DNA of 64,000 bases from Streptomyces peucetius (GCF_025854275.1 NZ_CP107567.1:7750001-7814000); one strand, 5' to 3'; positions 1 to 11,493 are shown, counted from the stretch's first letter. Notes: a model not told the origin generated them from the sequence alone. Numbers and translations are program-made.

Positions 1-405
1 GGGGAACCTGCGGATGAGCTGGTCGAAGGCCACGTGGAGTTCCATGCGGGCCAGCGGCGCGCCGATGCAGTAGCGGGCGCCGTGCCCGAAGGTCAGGTGG
101 GATGCCGCGCCGGGGCGAACGATGTCGAAACGGTCCGGGTCGTCGAACGCGGCGGCGTCGTGGTTGGCGGCGCCGTTGTCGAGCATGAGGAGGCTTCCGG
201 CGGGGACGGTGACTTTGCCGACCTCCAGGTCGGTGCGCGCGTATCGCGGTATGCCGCCACCGCCCTTGCCGGGGGCGCGCAGAATCTCCTCCACCGCCCC
301 CGGGATGAGCGTCGGGTCATCCAGCAGGGCGTGCCACTGGGCCGGTCGGTCAGCAGGAGGATTGCGCCGAGGCCAGGCGAGGGAGCCGGGAAATCATGCT
401 CTTCC
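1..405 (-). pseudogene. Cytochrome P450, C-terminal fragment with a frameshift (runs off the left edge)
   Basis: Read on the minus strand, this stretch encodes the last third of a bacterial class I P450: a K-helix ExxR (VEEILR), the PERF-like FDDPDRF segment, and the heme-binding loop FGHGARYCIGAPLAR with the cysteine that ligates iron. The 3' end lies outside the window. Near 339-343 the reading frame changes. Upstream codons give LLTDRP in one frame and downstream codons give QWHALLDDP in another, which one missing C in a C-run would explain. Beyond about 405 I see no further convincing P450 sequence (no I-helix, no N-terminal half) before the gene at 601. It is therefore either a 5'-truncated remnant or a gene with several errors. 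Substrate unknown. Confidence 0.7.
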
Positions 406-600
406 GCTGTTCTGACGATCACGCGAGCAGTCCGGTCGGAGCCGGGCAACCGCTGCCGACCGGAACTCCCTTGCTGCGCGAGGAGGTTGGCGGCCCGACA
501 CAGTGTCAGCCGCCCTGCCGCTCTGTCGATGCGAGCCTCGAGCGGCCTTCTGACCGGCGGCGATTCCACTGTGCAACTGGAGTGCGAATAGGGTGACTCC

Positions 601-1716
601 ATGTCTGCCATGTTGAGTTCCATGAGAACACGCGCCGCGCTTCGCGCATCGGCGCGTGTCTCCGTCGAGTTGCTACTGGTCCTCGTGATGGCCGGGGTGT
701 GCCTGTGGCTTCTGGGCCGGATGTGGCCGGTGGTCTGGCCGCTCGTCGTGGCCCTGTTCCTCACCACACTGACCTGGCCCCTGGCCCGCTGCCTGCGCCG
801 GCACGGGTGGCCGCCCGCCCTGGCCGCGTCGGCGGTGACCGTGCTGTTCCTCCTCGTCGCCGCAGGAATCGTGGCGCTGATCGCGGTGCCGGTGGCCTCG
901 CAGTCCGGCGAGCTCGCCGACGGGGTGGTGGAAGGCATCCAGAAGCTGCGCGAATGGGCTGCCGGGCCGCCGCTGAACATCGGCGACGACCAGATCACAG
1001 GTGCCTTCGACGCCGCGACGGCCCGCGTCCAGGACAGCGTCGGCAGCATGGTCACCACCGTCGTCACCGGGGTGAGCACCGTGTTCAGCGGCGTGGTCAC
1101 CGCCGTGCTGGCCCTCTTCCTGATGTTCTTCTTCCTCAAGGACGGCCCCCGGTTCCTGCCGTGGCTCGCCCGTCAGCTCCCCGGCCGGCTCGCCACCGAC
1201 GTCCCGACCGTGGCCGCGCGCAGTTGGGACACCCTGGGCGCGTTCGTGCGGTCCCAGGCGTTCGTCGGTCTGCTCGACGCCGTCTTCATCGGTCTCGGCC
1301 TGTGGATTCTGGGGGTCCCGCTGGTACTTCCGCTGGCGGTGCTGACCTTCGTGTCCGCGTTCGTGCCGATCGTGGGCGCCCTGTTCGCCGGTCTGGTCGC
1401 CGTGCTCATCGCCCTGGTGTCGAACGGCCCCACGGACGCACTGCTCGTGCTGGCGATCATCGTCGTGGTGCAGCAGCTCGAGGGCAATGTGTTCCAGCCC
1501 ATGATCCAGAGCCGTGGGCTGGGCCTGCACGCGGCGGTGATCCTGCTGGCGGTGACGCTGGGCGGCAGCCTGGCAGGTGTCGTGGGCAGCCTGCTCGCCG
1601 TACCGGCCGCCGCTCTGATCGCGGTGTTCTGGAACTATCTGCGCGAGCAGCTGAGCGACCCGCCGCAGGAGCCGGCGTCCGAGGAGCCGCACACCGGTGA
1701 CGCCGTCCCGGCGTAG
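601..1716 (+). CDS. AI-2E family (PerM/UPF0118) membrane permease
   Basis: A 371-residue polytopic inner-membrane protein. Hydrophobic segments lie at about residues 22-65, 75-105, 155-180 and 215-350, the usual pattern of the AI-2E/PerM family. The conserved C-terminal family stretch is visible as QQLEGNVFQPMIQSRGLGLH, followed by two more membrane segments and a short acidic, proline-rich cytosolic tail. Members export small molecules or, in some cases, exchange ions; the substrate cannot be told from sequence. An in-frame ATG eight codons downstream is a possible alternative start. The gene stands alone and is followed by a strong stem-loop shared with the convergent katG. Confidence 0.88.
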   Translation: MSAMLSSMRTRAALRASARVSVELLLVLVMAGVCLWLLGRMWPVVWPLVVALFLTTLTWPLARCLRRHGWPPALAASAVTVLFLLVAAGIVALIAVPVASQSGELADGVVEGIQKLREWAAGPPLNIGDDQITGAFDAATARVQDSVGSMVTTVVTGVSTVFSGVVTAVLALFLMFFFLKDGPRFLPWLARQLPGRLATDVPTVAARSWDTLGAFVRSQAFVGLLDAVFIGLGLWILGVPLVLPLAVLTFVSAFVPIVGALFAGLVAVLIALVSNGPTDALLVLAIIVVVQQLEGNVFQPMIQSRGLGLHAAVILLAVTLGGSLAGVVGSLLAVPAAALIAVFWNYLREQLSDPPQEPASEEPHTGDAVPA

Positions 1717-1787
1717 CGGTGTGACGCCGTAGCGTCCCGGCAGCCGGCCCAGGGCACGCCGGGGGCAGCGGCCCCGTCGTGCCGGGC

Positions 1788-1822
1788 GTCCGGGGCCGGC
1801 CGGTCACAAGCCGGCCCCGGAC
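1788..1822. terminator. Bidirectional stem-loop between the AI-2E gene and katG
   Basis: Perfect 13-bp arms (GTCCGGGGCCGGC and its complement) with a 9-nt loop. It lies 71 bases after the permease stop and just outside the katG stop codon at 1830. It has no U-tract, which is typical for high-GC actinomycete terminators serving convergent genes. Confidence 0.75.
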
Positions 1823-1829
1823 ATCACGA

Positions 1830-4227
<2,398 letters not shown>

Positions 4228-4264
4228 GGCTCAGTCTCCTGCCGTACTGGAGGCTCCGGCTCCC

Positions 4265-4311
4265 TTGGCTATTGCCGGAACCGATCCTACGATGGACACA
4301 GTCCAGGTCAA
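4265..4311. promoter_or_regulatory. Overlapping divergent promoters for katG and furA with a palindromic candidate operator
   Basis: Plus strand, toward furA: TTGGCT (4265-4270), 17 bp, TACGAT (4288-4293). Minus strand, toward katG: TTGACC (complement of 4306-4311), 16 bp, TAGGAT (complement of 4284-4289). The two -10 elements overlap. TGGACACAGTCCA (4293-4305), a palindrome with 5-bp arms, fills most of the katG spacer and touches the furA -10, so one bound dimer could shut both promoters. A direct Fur-family operator role is inferred from position, not from a matched consensus. Confidence 0.5.
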
Positions 4312-4399
4312 GAAGTTCGCGGGTTTCGTATCCCATCGGGATCCGGACACCTGCCGGTAAACTTCGGGTATTCCGCCAAGCCTGAATAGGTGAACCGAT

Positions 4400-4810
4400 A
4401 TGAGTGACCTGCTGGAGCGACTGCGAGGACGCGGTTGGCGGGTGACCTCGCAGCGGCGCGTCGTTGCCGAGGTCCTCGACGGCGACCACGTGCACCTCAC
4501 CGCCGACGAGGTGCACGCCCGCGCGGCACAGCGACTGCCCGAGATCTCCCGGGCGACCGTCTACAACACGCTGGGCGAACTGGTCCTGCTGGGCGAGGTC
4601 CTGGAGGTCTCCACCGACGGCCGCGCCAAGCGCTACGATCCCAACGCGCACCGCCCGCACCAGCACCTGGTCTGCTCCCGCTGCGGCACCATCCGCGACG
4701 TCCACCCGGCCGGCGATCCGCTGGCCGATCTCCCGGCGGAGGAGCGGTTCGGCTTCACGGTCTCCGAGGCCGAGGTCACCTACCGCGGCCTGTGCCCTTC
4801 CTGCCTCTGA
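4400..4810 (+). CDS. furA: Fur-family metal/peroxide-responsive repressor (FurA/CatR-like)
   Basis: A 136-residue Fur-superfamily regulator. It has an N-terminal winged helix (recognition region SRATVYNTLGEL, about residues 50-62), the HRPHQHLVCSRCG metal-site segment (about 84-96), and a C-terminal CPSC pair that completes the structural Cys4 zinc site. AGGTGA precedes the ATG. Placement back-to-back with katG, with overlapping promoters, suggests that it represses katG and itself and lets go on oxidation by peroxide, as FurA/CatR proteins of streptomycetes and mycobacteria do. PerR/Zur-type metal choice cannot be settled from sequence alone; context favours peroxide sensing. Confidence 0.9.
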   Translation: MSDLLERLRGRGWRVTSQRRVVAEVLDGDHVHLTADEVHARAAQRLPEISRATVYNTLGELVLLGEVLEVSTDGRAKRYDPNAHRPHQHLVCSRCGTIRDVHPAGDPLADLPAEERFGFTVSEAEVTYRGLCPSCL

Positions 4811-4873
4811 CCGCGTGCTTCCGCGAAGGCGGAGAGGCCGGCCGCGTCCGGGCGACGGCTTCGCGGGAAATGC

Positions 4874-4910
4874 CTGCGCGCGCCACCATGTGGGGTGGTG
4901 GCGCGCGCAG
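4874..4910. terminator. Strong bidirectional stem-loop between furA and the collagenase gene
   Basis: Perfect 15-bp arms (CTGCGCGCGCCACCA and its complement) around a 7-nt loop. It sits between the convergent furA stop (4810) and the collagenase stop (4938), so it can terminate both. Confidence 0.85.
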
Positions 4911-4937
4911 TTGCCGTGGGACAGTCCCGCGGCGGCG

Positions 4938-7316
4938 TCAGCCCCGGAGGGGGCCTTCACAGGTGTAGTCCGACGTGCCCGCGCGTCCGCCGGGCCAGAT
5001 GTCCACGTCGTCGAACGAGCAGTTCATGTCGGCCAGGTTGTTGACGCCGCCCGCCGTGCGGTCGAGGAGGAAGAAGTCGACCGTCTCGGACATGTCCGTG
5101 AAGACGAGGTCGGCGTCGCCGGCGTCGGTCAGGTTCGCGGTGATGCGTCCGGTGCAGACGAACCGGGGCCGCTCGGCCGTGCCGGTGCCGCTGCAGGCGG
5201 GGGTGCTGCCGGTCGTCGCGGCGAAGGAGGCGCGGACCTCGTCGGCCGATTCGCCGGCCAGCCGGTCCAGCGGGACGTAGGTGGTGTCCGGTACGAACAG
5301 GTCGTCGACGTGGGCGATCTGCGTGTCGAGGAAGGTGTCGTACGCGCTCTGCAGCCCCGGGTCCTTGCCGAGCCGGTCGCGCCAGGCGTCGAAGGCTGCC
5401 GGGTCGTCGTCGCGCACGGTGCGGTACATCTCCCGCAGCAGGGACGGGCGCTGTGTCCAGAGGTACTCGAAGAATGTGCCCGCGTAGTCGTAGAAGCGGA
5501 AGCCGTCGCCGTCGTACGTGGCGTGCAGCAGCTGGTCCACGGTCATCCGCGGTCCACCGTCCGCCGTGTCGTCGATGACGCCCTGGACGAGCGACTTGCG
5601 GACCTTGACGCCGTCACTGCGGCTGGCGCCGGCGAAGAACTCCGCGGTGCCCTCGTCCATCGCCGTGGTCCGGTCGCCCTCGTACCAGGGCCCCTCGCCG
5701 AAGAAGCCGGGCACCGCCCACCGGCCGTTGAGGTAGTGCCCGTACTCGTGGCGGAACAGCTCCTCCAGGGTGAGCGAGGAGTCCTGCGGTACCCGGCGCT
5801 GGTACGTGTAGAAGGTGGCGCCCCTCTCGATGTAGATGCCGCCGTTGTCGGTGCCCATGCCGGTCAGCAGCGGGTGGAAGATCTCGTACTCCTTGCGGGA
5901 CGAGTACAGGACGATGTTCAGGGCGGAGTTGGGGTCGCCCGCCAGCGGCTCCTCACTGCCGACCACGCGGTGGAACTGCGCCTTGACCTGCTTGCTCGCG
6001 TAGTACAGCTGGTCGACGGTGTCCCGGTCGAGTCCGGTGCGGACCCGGATGCGGTCGACGCCTTCGGCGCCGTAGACGTAGGTGTGGGGGAAGAGGCGCT
6101 TCTCGATGTCGGACGCGCACACGCGGTACGGGGCGCAGGCTTCGTACACCCCCAGCCAGGTGGCGACCTTCGCCCACGGGGCGCTCATGTCACCGAAGAC
6201 GCGTGCCGTGACGCCCAGCAGGGTGCCGAGCCCGGAGACGGTCCCGGTGCGCAGTCCGTCGATCTGGCCGAAGCGGCCGTACTCGCTCAGCGCGTCGCGC
6301 ACGACCCAGGCGTTGGGCCCGTCCTTGAGGTGCGCGTGGCGGGCGAAGGCCTGGAAGGCGGCCCGGTAGGAGGGGGCCGCCTTCGCCGCGGCGTGGAAGG
6401 CGGTGTCCTGGTTGCCGGGGTAGACGCCGAGGTAGTTCAGGCTGAGCGCGGCGAGGGCGGCCCCGGCCCATGAGGTGTCCTGGGCGGTGTCGGGGTGCCG
6501 TGCGTCCATGGTGGCCAGCACCCGCTTGACCAGCGGCAGTTGGTACTGACGCAGGCCCGGGGCCGAGGCCGCGTAGAGCGCTTCGCGCAGGGTCTCGGCG
6601 TTGCTGCGGGTGGCGTCGAAGGTGCGGGCCGCCGTGCCGAAGGCGGCGACGGCGCGGCGCATGGTGTTCAAGGTCGGCGTGTCGGTGATGTCGATCTCGT
6701 CGCGCGAGAAGTCGTGGTACGCGACGGCGTGGAGATACGTGAACATCTCCAGCAGGCGGCTGCCGTTCCTGCCGTCGTGGGAGGCGGCGAGGCCCGTGAT
6801 GCGGCGGGAGACGGTCCGGACGTGCGCGTCCGACATGACGGGGGCGAGGCGCCGGTCCCAGGTCCACAGGACCGACCGCAGACAGCCGTCGGCGGTGACG
6901 GCGGGGTCGGCGAGGAAGTCCGCGAACTGCTCCGGGCGAAGGCCCGTGACACCGTCGAGCGTGCAGGGCACGTTCGACGCGCCGGCCTCGGCCTCGCCCT
7001 TCCGGTCGGTTGTATGCGGCCCGGGAACGCGGCCGCCGGTGAGGCCGCCGGGGGCGGGGAGCGGACGGGCAGTCAGCTCCGGCGCCTCGGCCAGCCGGTC
7101 GACCCTGTCGGTGGAGTCCGGCGCGGTGGCCGGTGCGTGGACCGGCAGTGTCGCCGGGGGCGCGGTGGGAGGCGGAGGAGAGGCCTCGGCGGCGGGGGCG
7201 GGCCCGACGGTCGTCACGCACAGCGTGAGCGCCGTCGCGGCGGTGAGCAGCGCGGTGCGCAGGGCTCTGCGCCCGCAGGGGCGTAAAGGCCGGCGCGTGT
7301 TTTCGGACTGGAACAC
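4938..7316 (-). CDS. Secreted M9 (microbial) collagenase
   Basis: A 792-residue secreted zinc metalloprotease of the M9A/B collagenase family. It has an arginine-rich N-terminus and a hydrophobic signal segment ending near PAPAAEA (about residue 45), a proline-rich linker, the M9 activator domain (about 110-400), and a catalytic domain with FRHEYGHYLNG (zinc ligands His about 523 and 527, catalytic Glu between) and a downstream glutamate in AMDEGTAEFF. The C-terminal segment after about 690 is short; no PKD or collagen-binding domains are evident, so it is smaller than clostridial ColG/ColH. The start is a GTG with CAGGAG upstream. Its promoter carries the same 19-bp element found at the peptide importer and hydroxyproline genes, so it is probably induced together with uptake and catabolism of its products. 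Confidence 0.93.
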   Translation of the reverse strand: MFQSENTRRPLRPCGRRALRTALLTAATALTLCVTTVGPAPAAEASPPPPTAPPATLPVHAPATAPDSTDRVDRLAEAPELTARPLPAPGGLTGGRVPGPHTTDRKGEAEAGASNVPCTLDGVTGLRPEQFADFLADPAVTADGCLRSVLWTWDRRLAPVMSDAHVRTVSRRITGLAASHDGRNGSRLLEMFTYLHAVAYHDFSRDEIDITDTPTLNTMRRAVAAFGTAARTFDATRSNAETLREALYAASAPGLRQYQLPLVKRVLATMDARHPDTAQDTSWAGAALAALSLNYLGVYPGNQDTAFHAAAKAAPSYRAAFQAFARHAHLKDGPNAWVVRDALSEYGRFGQIDGLRTGTVSGLGTLLGVTARVFGDMSAPWAKVATWLGVYEACAPYRVCASDIEKRLFPHTYVYGAEGVDRIRVRTGLDRDTVDQLYYASKQVKAQFHRVVGSEEPLAGDPNSALNIVLYSSRKEYEIFHPLLTGMGTDNGGIYIERGATFYTYQRRVPQDSSLTLEELFRHEYGHYLNGRWAVPGFFGEGPWYEGDRTTAMDEGTAEFFAGASRSDGVKVRKSLVQGVIDDTADGGPRMTVDQLLHATYDGDGFRFYDYAGTFFEYLWTQRPSLLREMYRTVRDDDPAAFDAWRDRLGKDPGLQSAYDTFLDTQIAHVDDLFVPDTTYVPLDRLAGESADEVRASFAATTGSTPACSGTGTAERPRFVCTGRITANLTDAGDADLVFTDMSETVDFFLLDRTAGGVNNLADMNCSFDDVDIWPGGRAGTSDYTCEGPLRG

Positions 7317-7428
7317 ATCGGCTCCTGTGTGGGAGGTGGCGAGAGGTGCGCTGTGCGGCGGCAGGCGCCTCGGGCGTCAACCGCCTTGGCGCGGGCGCCG
7401 GTTGAGAGGTCGGCGCCATGTGATGCGT

Positions 7429-7457
7429 AACGTAGTAATGTGAAATGGCACTGTAAA
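7429..7457 (-). promoter_or_regulatory. Collagenase promoter with shared 19-bp operator (site A)
   Basis: On the minus strand: TTTACA (complement of 7452-7457), 17 bp, TACGTT (complement of 7429-7434). The spacer is filled by the element AGTAATGTGAAATGGCACT (plus-strand reading, 7434-7452). The architecture is the same as at 13287-13315, and 17 of 19 element positions are identical to site B. The expected transcript leader is about 105 nt. Confidence 0.65.
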
Positions 7458-7493
7458 GACCCGTGCACCGTGCTTCGTGGTCGGGGCCGCCCT

Positions 7494-8510
7494 TCAGACG
7501 GCCTCGGGGAAGTGGCAGGCCACTTGACGGGGCTCGCCCGCCGCCGGCCGCCCGAGCTCCGGCGCCTCGGTCCGGCAGATGGGCTGCGCCTTGGGGCATC
7601 GGGGGTGGAAGGTGCAACCGGGCGGCGGTGACGCCGGGCTCGGCGGATCGCCGAGCAGGGTGATCCGCTCGCGCGTCCGCTCAGCGACCGGGTCGGGCAG
7701 CGGCACGGCGGACAGCAGGGCCCGCGTATAGGGGTGGGCGGGGGCGGCGTACACCCGTTCCTTGGGGCCGATCTCGACGATGCGGCCCAGGTACATCACG
7801 GCGACGCGGTCGCACACCCGCCGGACCACCGAGAGATCATGGGCGATGAAGAGGTAGGCGAGGGAGAACTCGCGCTGCAGACGGCTCATCAGGTTGACGA
7901 TCTGGGCCTGTACGGAGACGTCGAGCGCCGAGACCGGTTCGTCCGCGACGATCAGACGTGGACTCGTGGCCAGTGCGCGGGCAATGCCGATGCGCTGGGC
8001 CTGTCCGCCGGAGAACTCGTGCGGATACCGGTCGATGTGCTCGGGAATCAGCCCGACGAGCTCCATCAGTTCGGCGGCCCTGTGACGCGCCTCAGCGGCC
8101 CGAGCGCCCTGCACCAGCAGGGGATCGGAAATGATCCGGGCCACCGTCTGGCGCGGATTGAGGGAGGAGTGCGGGTCCTGGAACACTATCTGGATCTCCC
8201 GCCGCAGCGGTCTCAGCTCGCGCTGGGAGAGACGGCTGATGTCGCGGCCGCCGTACGTGACCGAGCCGCCGGTCGGCTCCAGGAGCCGCACGATCATCCG
8301 GCCCGTGGTCGACTTTCCGCAGCCGGACTCACCGACCAGCCCGAGCGTCTCGCCTCTCGCCACGTCGAAGCAGACTCCGTCGACGGCCCGCACCAGGCGG
8401 GCGGAGCGGCCTCGCCTTCCGTGGAACGTCATGCTCAAGTCCCGTACGGACAACAGCGGTTCCCGAGCGGGGCGTGAAGGGTCCGGACCTGGCGCGTCGT
8501 CCTTCGTCAC
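7494..8510 (-). CDS. Oligopeptide ABC transporter ATPase (DppF/OppF type)
   Basis: A 338-residue cytoplasmic ATPase. Walker A is GESGCGKST, signature [15 protein letters not shown], Walker [13 protein letters not shown], and the switch histidine lies in FIAHDLS. The C-terminal Opp/Dpp extension ends with a [14 protein letters not shown] cysteine cluster, as in the [4Fe-4S]-binding oligopeptide ATPases. I place the start at the GTG at 8510, which overlaps the stop of the upstream ATPase gene (GTGA); a longer frame to 8621 has no ribosome site. It is the last gene of the five-gene importer operon, which runs right to left from the binding protein at 13242. Confidence 0.92.
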   Translation of the reverse strand: MTKDDAPGPDPSRPAREPLLSVRDLSMTFHGRRGRSARLVRAVDGVCFDVARGETLGLVGESGCGKSTTGRMIVRLLEPTGGSVTYGGRDISRLSQRELRPLRREIQIVFQDPHSSLNPRQTVARIISDPLLVQGARAAEARHRAAELMELVGLIPEHIDRYPHEFSGGQAQRIGIARALATSPRLIVADEPVSALDVSVQAQIVNLMSRLQREFSLAYLFIAHDLSVVRRVCDRVAVMYLGRIVEIGPKERVYAAPAHPYTRALLSAVPLPDPVAERTRERITLLGDPPSPASPPPGCTFHPRCPKAQPICRTEAPELGRPAAGEPRQVACHFPEAV

Positions 8511-9567
8511 GGTGCGACCTCCCTGGGCGGGGCGTACGGGGCCTCGTCCGGGCCCAGCGGAAGATGGCAGGCGACCGTGCGTCCCGCGACGGCGGACGGG
8601 CCGGGCCTGACCCGCTCGCATCGCACCCTCTCCGCGGCTCCGGCCGAGGCGGCCCGCGGGCAGCGCGGCGCGAACGCGCAGCCGGCCGCGGGGGCGAGGA
8701 GCGACGGCGGGCTGCCGGGGATCGCCCGCAACGGGGCGTCGTCGGCGTCGTCGAGCCGGGGCAGCGAGTCGAGCAGGCCCCGCGTGTAGGGGTGGGCCGG
8801 GGCCGCGAACACGGCCTCCACGGGCGCCTGTTCCGCCGCCCTGCCGCCGTACATGACCAGGACGTCGTGGGCGACGCTCGCCACGACGCCCAGGTCATGG
8901 GTGATCAGGACGACGGCGAGGTCGCGCTCCCGCTGGATGCGCGCGATCAGTTCCAGGATCTGGGCCTGGACGGTGACGTCCAGAGCGGTCGTCGGCTCGT
9001 CGGCGATCAGCAGGTCCGGCTCGCAGGCCAGTGCCATGGCGATCATGACCCGCTGGCGCATTCCTCCGGAGAACTGGTGCGGGTACTCGCCGGCCCGGCG
9101 CCGCGGTTCCGGGATCCCCACCTCGGCGAGCATCTCGACGGCGCGCCGCCGGGCGGCGGCCCGGCGGGAGCCGAAGTGGACCCGGTGGTGCTCGGCCACC
9201 TGCTCGCCCACCGTGTAGTAGGGGTGCAGGTGGAGAGCGGGTCCTGGAAGATCATCGCCATTTTCCGGCCGCGCAGCCGGTTCAGCTCGTGTTCGGCGAG
9301 GCCGACCAGTTCACGGCGCTCCAGGGTGATGGAGCCGCTGACTTCGGCGCCGGTGTGCAGGCCCATCACCGCCATCGAGGTCACGGACTTGCCGGAGCCC
9401 GACTCGCCGACGATGCCGAGGGTCCGTCCGCGTCCGACGCCGAAGGAGAGCGAGTCGACCGCGCGCACGGGCCCGTGGCCGGTCGGAAAGGTGACGGTCA
9501 GGTCCCGTACGGACAACAGGGGTTCGACGGTCAGGTCCCGTACGGGCAACAGCGGTTCGACGGTCAT
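8507..9567 (-). CDS. Oligopeptide ABC transporter ATPase (DppD/OppD type), interrupted by one frameshift
   Basis: The first half (from ATG at 9567) carries Walker A GESGSGKS and the Q-loop IFQDP. The second half, from about 9225 down, carries [15 protein letters not shown], Walker [19 protein letters not shown] and the C-terminal cysteine cluster. The halves lie in different frames. The expected continuation after IFQDPLS is a [14 protein letters not shown] sequence, and it appears after losing one base near 9226-9232, within a run that looks like a shortened C-run. The repaired product is about 353 aa. The start overlaps the upstream permease stop (ATGA). The N-terminus has an 11-residue in-frame duplication (see the repeat at 9496). 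A sequencing indel or a true null allele are both possible; without this ATPase half the importer would fail. Confidence 0.85.
9496..9561. repeat. 33-bp tandem duplication at the 5' end of the dppD-like gene
   Basis: Two adjacent 33-bp copies (9496-9528 and 9529-9561) differ at two positions and are in frame. They encode [11 protein letters not shown] followed by [11 protein letters not shown], immediately after the start codon. The second copy leads into the normal ATPase N-terminus, so the first copy is the extra one. Confidence 0.85.
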
Positions 9568-10553
9568 CGCAGCCTCACTCGCGGGTCGACGACGGCGTAC
9601 AGCAGGTCGACGGCCAGGTTGGCGACGACGATGAAGGCGGCCGCCAGCAGCGTCACGCCCAGGATCACCGGCTGGTCGCCGGTGGAAAGGGCGCCGTAGA
9701 ACAGCCGCCCGACGCCCGGGAGCCCGAAGATGGATTCGGTGATCACCGCGCCGGCGAGCAGGCCGCCCAGATCCATGCCGAACAGGGTGAGGACCGGTGT
9801 CATGCCGGCGCGCAGGCCGTGCTTGACGACGACGGTGCGGCGGGGCAGGCCCTTGGCGCGGGCGGTGCGGATGTACGGCTCCGCCATCGTCTCGATCATC
9901 GAACTCCGGCTCTGGCGCGCGTACATGGCCGCGTAGAGGACGGCGAGGGCCAGCCAGGGCAGCAGCAGGTTCGACGCCCAGCGCGCCGGGTCGTCGCCGA
10001 AGGGCACGTACTGGGGGTAGGGGAGCAGGCCCGTCACCCGGACGACGCCGTAGATCAGCATCATCGAGGTGAAGTAGACCGGCAGTGAGGCGGCGCCGAC
10101 CGCGCCGACCATCAGGACGCGGTCGGTGAGGGTGTCCTTGCGCAGGGCCGCGATGGTGCCGGCACCGAGGCCGAGTGCCAGCCAGAGGGCCGCCGCGCCG
10201 ACCGCGAGCGAGGCGGAGACGGGGAGGCGGTCCGTCAGCAGGTCCCAGACGGCCTCGCTGTTCTCGTAGGAGTAGCCCAGGCAGGGGAAGCGGCACTCCA
10301 GGGCGTACTGGCCGCTGCCCACCGTGCGGCCGGTGAAGATGCCGCTGACGAAGTCCCAGAACTGCCGCCACAGTGGCTGGTCGAGGCCCATGTGGGTGCG
10401 GATCGCGGCCAGCCGCTCGGCGCTGCACGCCTTTCCGCAGGCCGCGGCCGCGGGGTCGGAGGGAAGGACGTAGAAGATGGTGAAGGTGACGGCGGAGACG
10501 GCGGTGAGTACGCCGATGACGGCGGCCAGCCGTCGCAGCGTGTAGAGGATCAT
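9564..10553 (-). CDS. Oligopeptide ABC transporter permease (DppB type)
   Basis: A 329-residue inner-membrane permease. The N-terminal membrane helix (MILYTLRRLAAVIGVLTAV) and the typical periplasmic-side loop of DppB proteins are followed by five further membrane segments and the EAA-like loop (YIRTARAKGLPRR, about residues 219-231) that contacts the ATPase. An extra cysteine-containing stretch (CGKACSAERL, and later CRFPCLGY) in the first external loop is common in actinobacterial members. The ATG overlaps the stop of the preceding permease gene (ATGA), and its own stop overlaps the next ATPase start, so translation is probably coupled through the operon. Confidence 0.95.
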   Translation of the reverse strand: MILYTLRRLAAVIGVLTAVSAVTFTIFYVLPSDPAAAACGKACSAERLAAIRTHMGLDQPLWRQFWDFVSGIFTGRTVGSGQYALECRFPCLGYSYENSEAVWDLLTDRLPVSASLAVGAAALWLALGLGAGTIAALRKDTLTDRVLMVGAVGAASLPVYFTSMMLIYGVVRVTGLLPYPQYVPFGDDPARWASNLLLPWLALAVLYAAMYARQSRSSMIETMAEPYIRTARAKGLPRRTVVVKHGLRAGMTPVLTLFGMDLGGLLAGAVITESIFGLPGVGRLFYGALSTGDQPVILGVTLLAAAFIVVANLAVDLLYAVVDPRVRLR

Positions 10554-11479
10554 GCGCGGCCGCTCCTCGGGTCGAGGATGTCCCTCAAGGCGTCGCCGAG
10601 CAGGGTGAAAACGAGCACGGTCAGGAACAGGCAGGTGCTCGGGACGATGAAGTACATCGGGTCGGTGTCGTAGAAGGCGACGCTCTCGGCGATCATCTGG
10701 CCCCAGGACGGAGTGGGCGGACGGACGCCGACGCCCAGATAGCTGAGGGCGGCCTCGGTGGCGATCATCCCGGGGACGAGCAGGGTGGTGTACGCGATGA
10801 CGGGCCCGGCAACGCCGGGCAGGATGTCGCGGGTGAGGATGCGCCAGGGTCCGGAGCCGCCGACGCGGGCGGCGTCGACGTACTCCCGGTGCTTGAGTGA
10901 GAGCGTCTGTCCGCGCACGACACGGGCGATGCCGGGCCAGCCGAAGAGGCCGATGACTGCGGTCATCAGCACGATCCGGTTGACGTCACGGGCCACGGAC
11001 ATCATCGCGATCATGAAGATGAGGGACGGGAAGGACATGGTCAGGTCCATCAGCCGGGAGAGCACGGCGTCGGTGGTGCCGCCGAAGTAGCCGGCAGCCG
11101 TCCCGGCCGCGACACCCGTGACGACGACGACGGCGGTGGCGGCGAAGGCGATGAGCAGCGAGACCCGGGCGCCGTGCACGACCCGGGCGAACAGGTCGCG
11201 GCCGGTGACGGGTTCGACGCCGAGCCAGTGCTCGGCCGAGACGCCGCCGAGCGGCCCGATGGGCTGCCCGCCGAGATAGGGGTCCACGGCGCTCTTGTCG
11301 AACTCTTCCGGGCCCCAGCCGCCCAGCGAGCTGAGCAGCGGGGCGGCGGCCGCCATGAACACGAAGAGGGCCACCACCGCGAGGGAGAGCTTCACGGAAG
11401 TCCGGCGGCGCAGTTCCGCGCGGGCGAGCTGCCAGGGGCCGCTGCCCGGGGGAAGGGTCTGGGAATCGGTGGCTGCCAT
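10550..11479 (-). CDS. Oligopeptide ABC transporter permease (DppC type)
   Basis: A 309-residue permease starting MAATDSQTLPPG. It has one N-terminal membrane segment with the OppC-type N-terminal region, then the transmembrane domain with five segments and the coupling loop YVDAARVGGSGPWRIL (about residues 196-211), and it ends near the conserved GDALRDILDPR. The open frame extends far upstream over the binding-protein gene, but the real start is the ATG at 11479, 14 bases after the binding-protein stop. It pairs with the DppB-type permease whose start it overlaps. Confidence 0.95.
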   Translation of the reverse strand: MAATDSQTLPPGSGPWQLARAELRRRTSVKLSLAVVALFVFMAAAAPLLSSLGGWGPEEFDKSAVDPYLGGQPIGPLGGVSAEHWLGVEPVTGRDLFARVVHGARVSLLIAFAATAVVVVTGVAAGTAAGYFGGTTDAVLSRLMDLTMSFPSLIFMIAMMSVARDVNRIVLMTAVIGLFGWPGIARVVRGQTLSLKHREYVDAARVGGSGPWRILTRDILPGVAGPVIAYTTLLVPGMIATEAALSYLGVGVRPPTPSWGQMIAESVAFYDTDPMYFIVPSTCLFLTVLVFTLLGDALRDILDPRSGRA

Positions 11480-11493
11480 GAGCGGCCGGGTCC

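Noticed and set aside
394-596. Short frames between the P450 remnant and the AI-2E gene
   Set aside because: Arg-rich, no ribosome sites, no similarity that I can recognise; treated as non-coding.
4464-6473. 669-codon plus-strand open frame overlapping furA and the collagenase gene
   Set aside because: Runs out of frame through furA and antisense to the collagenase; no domain.
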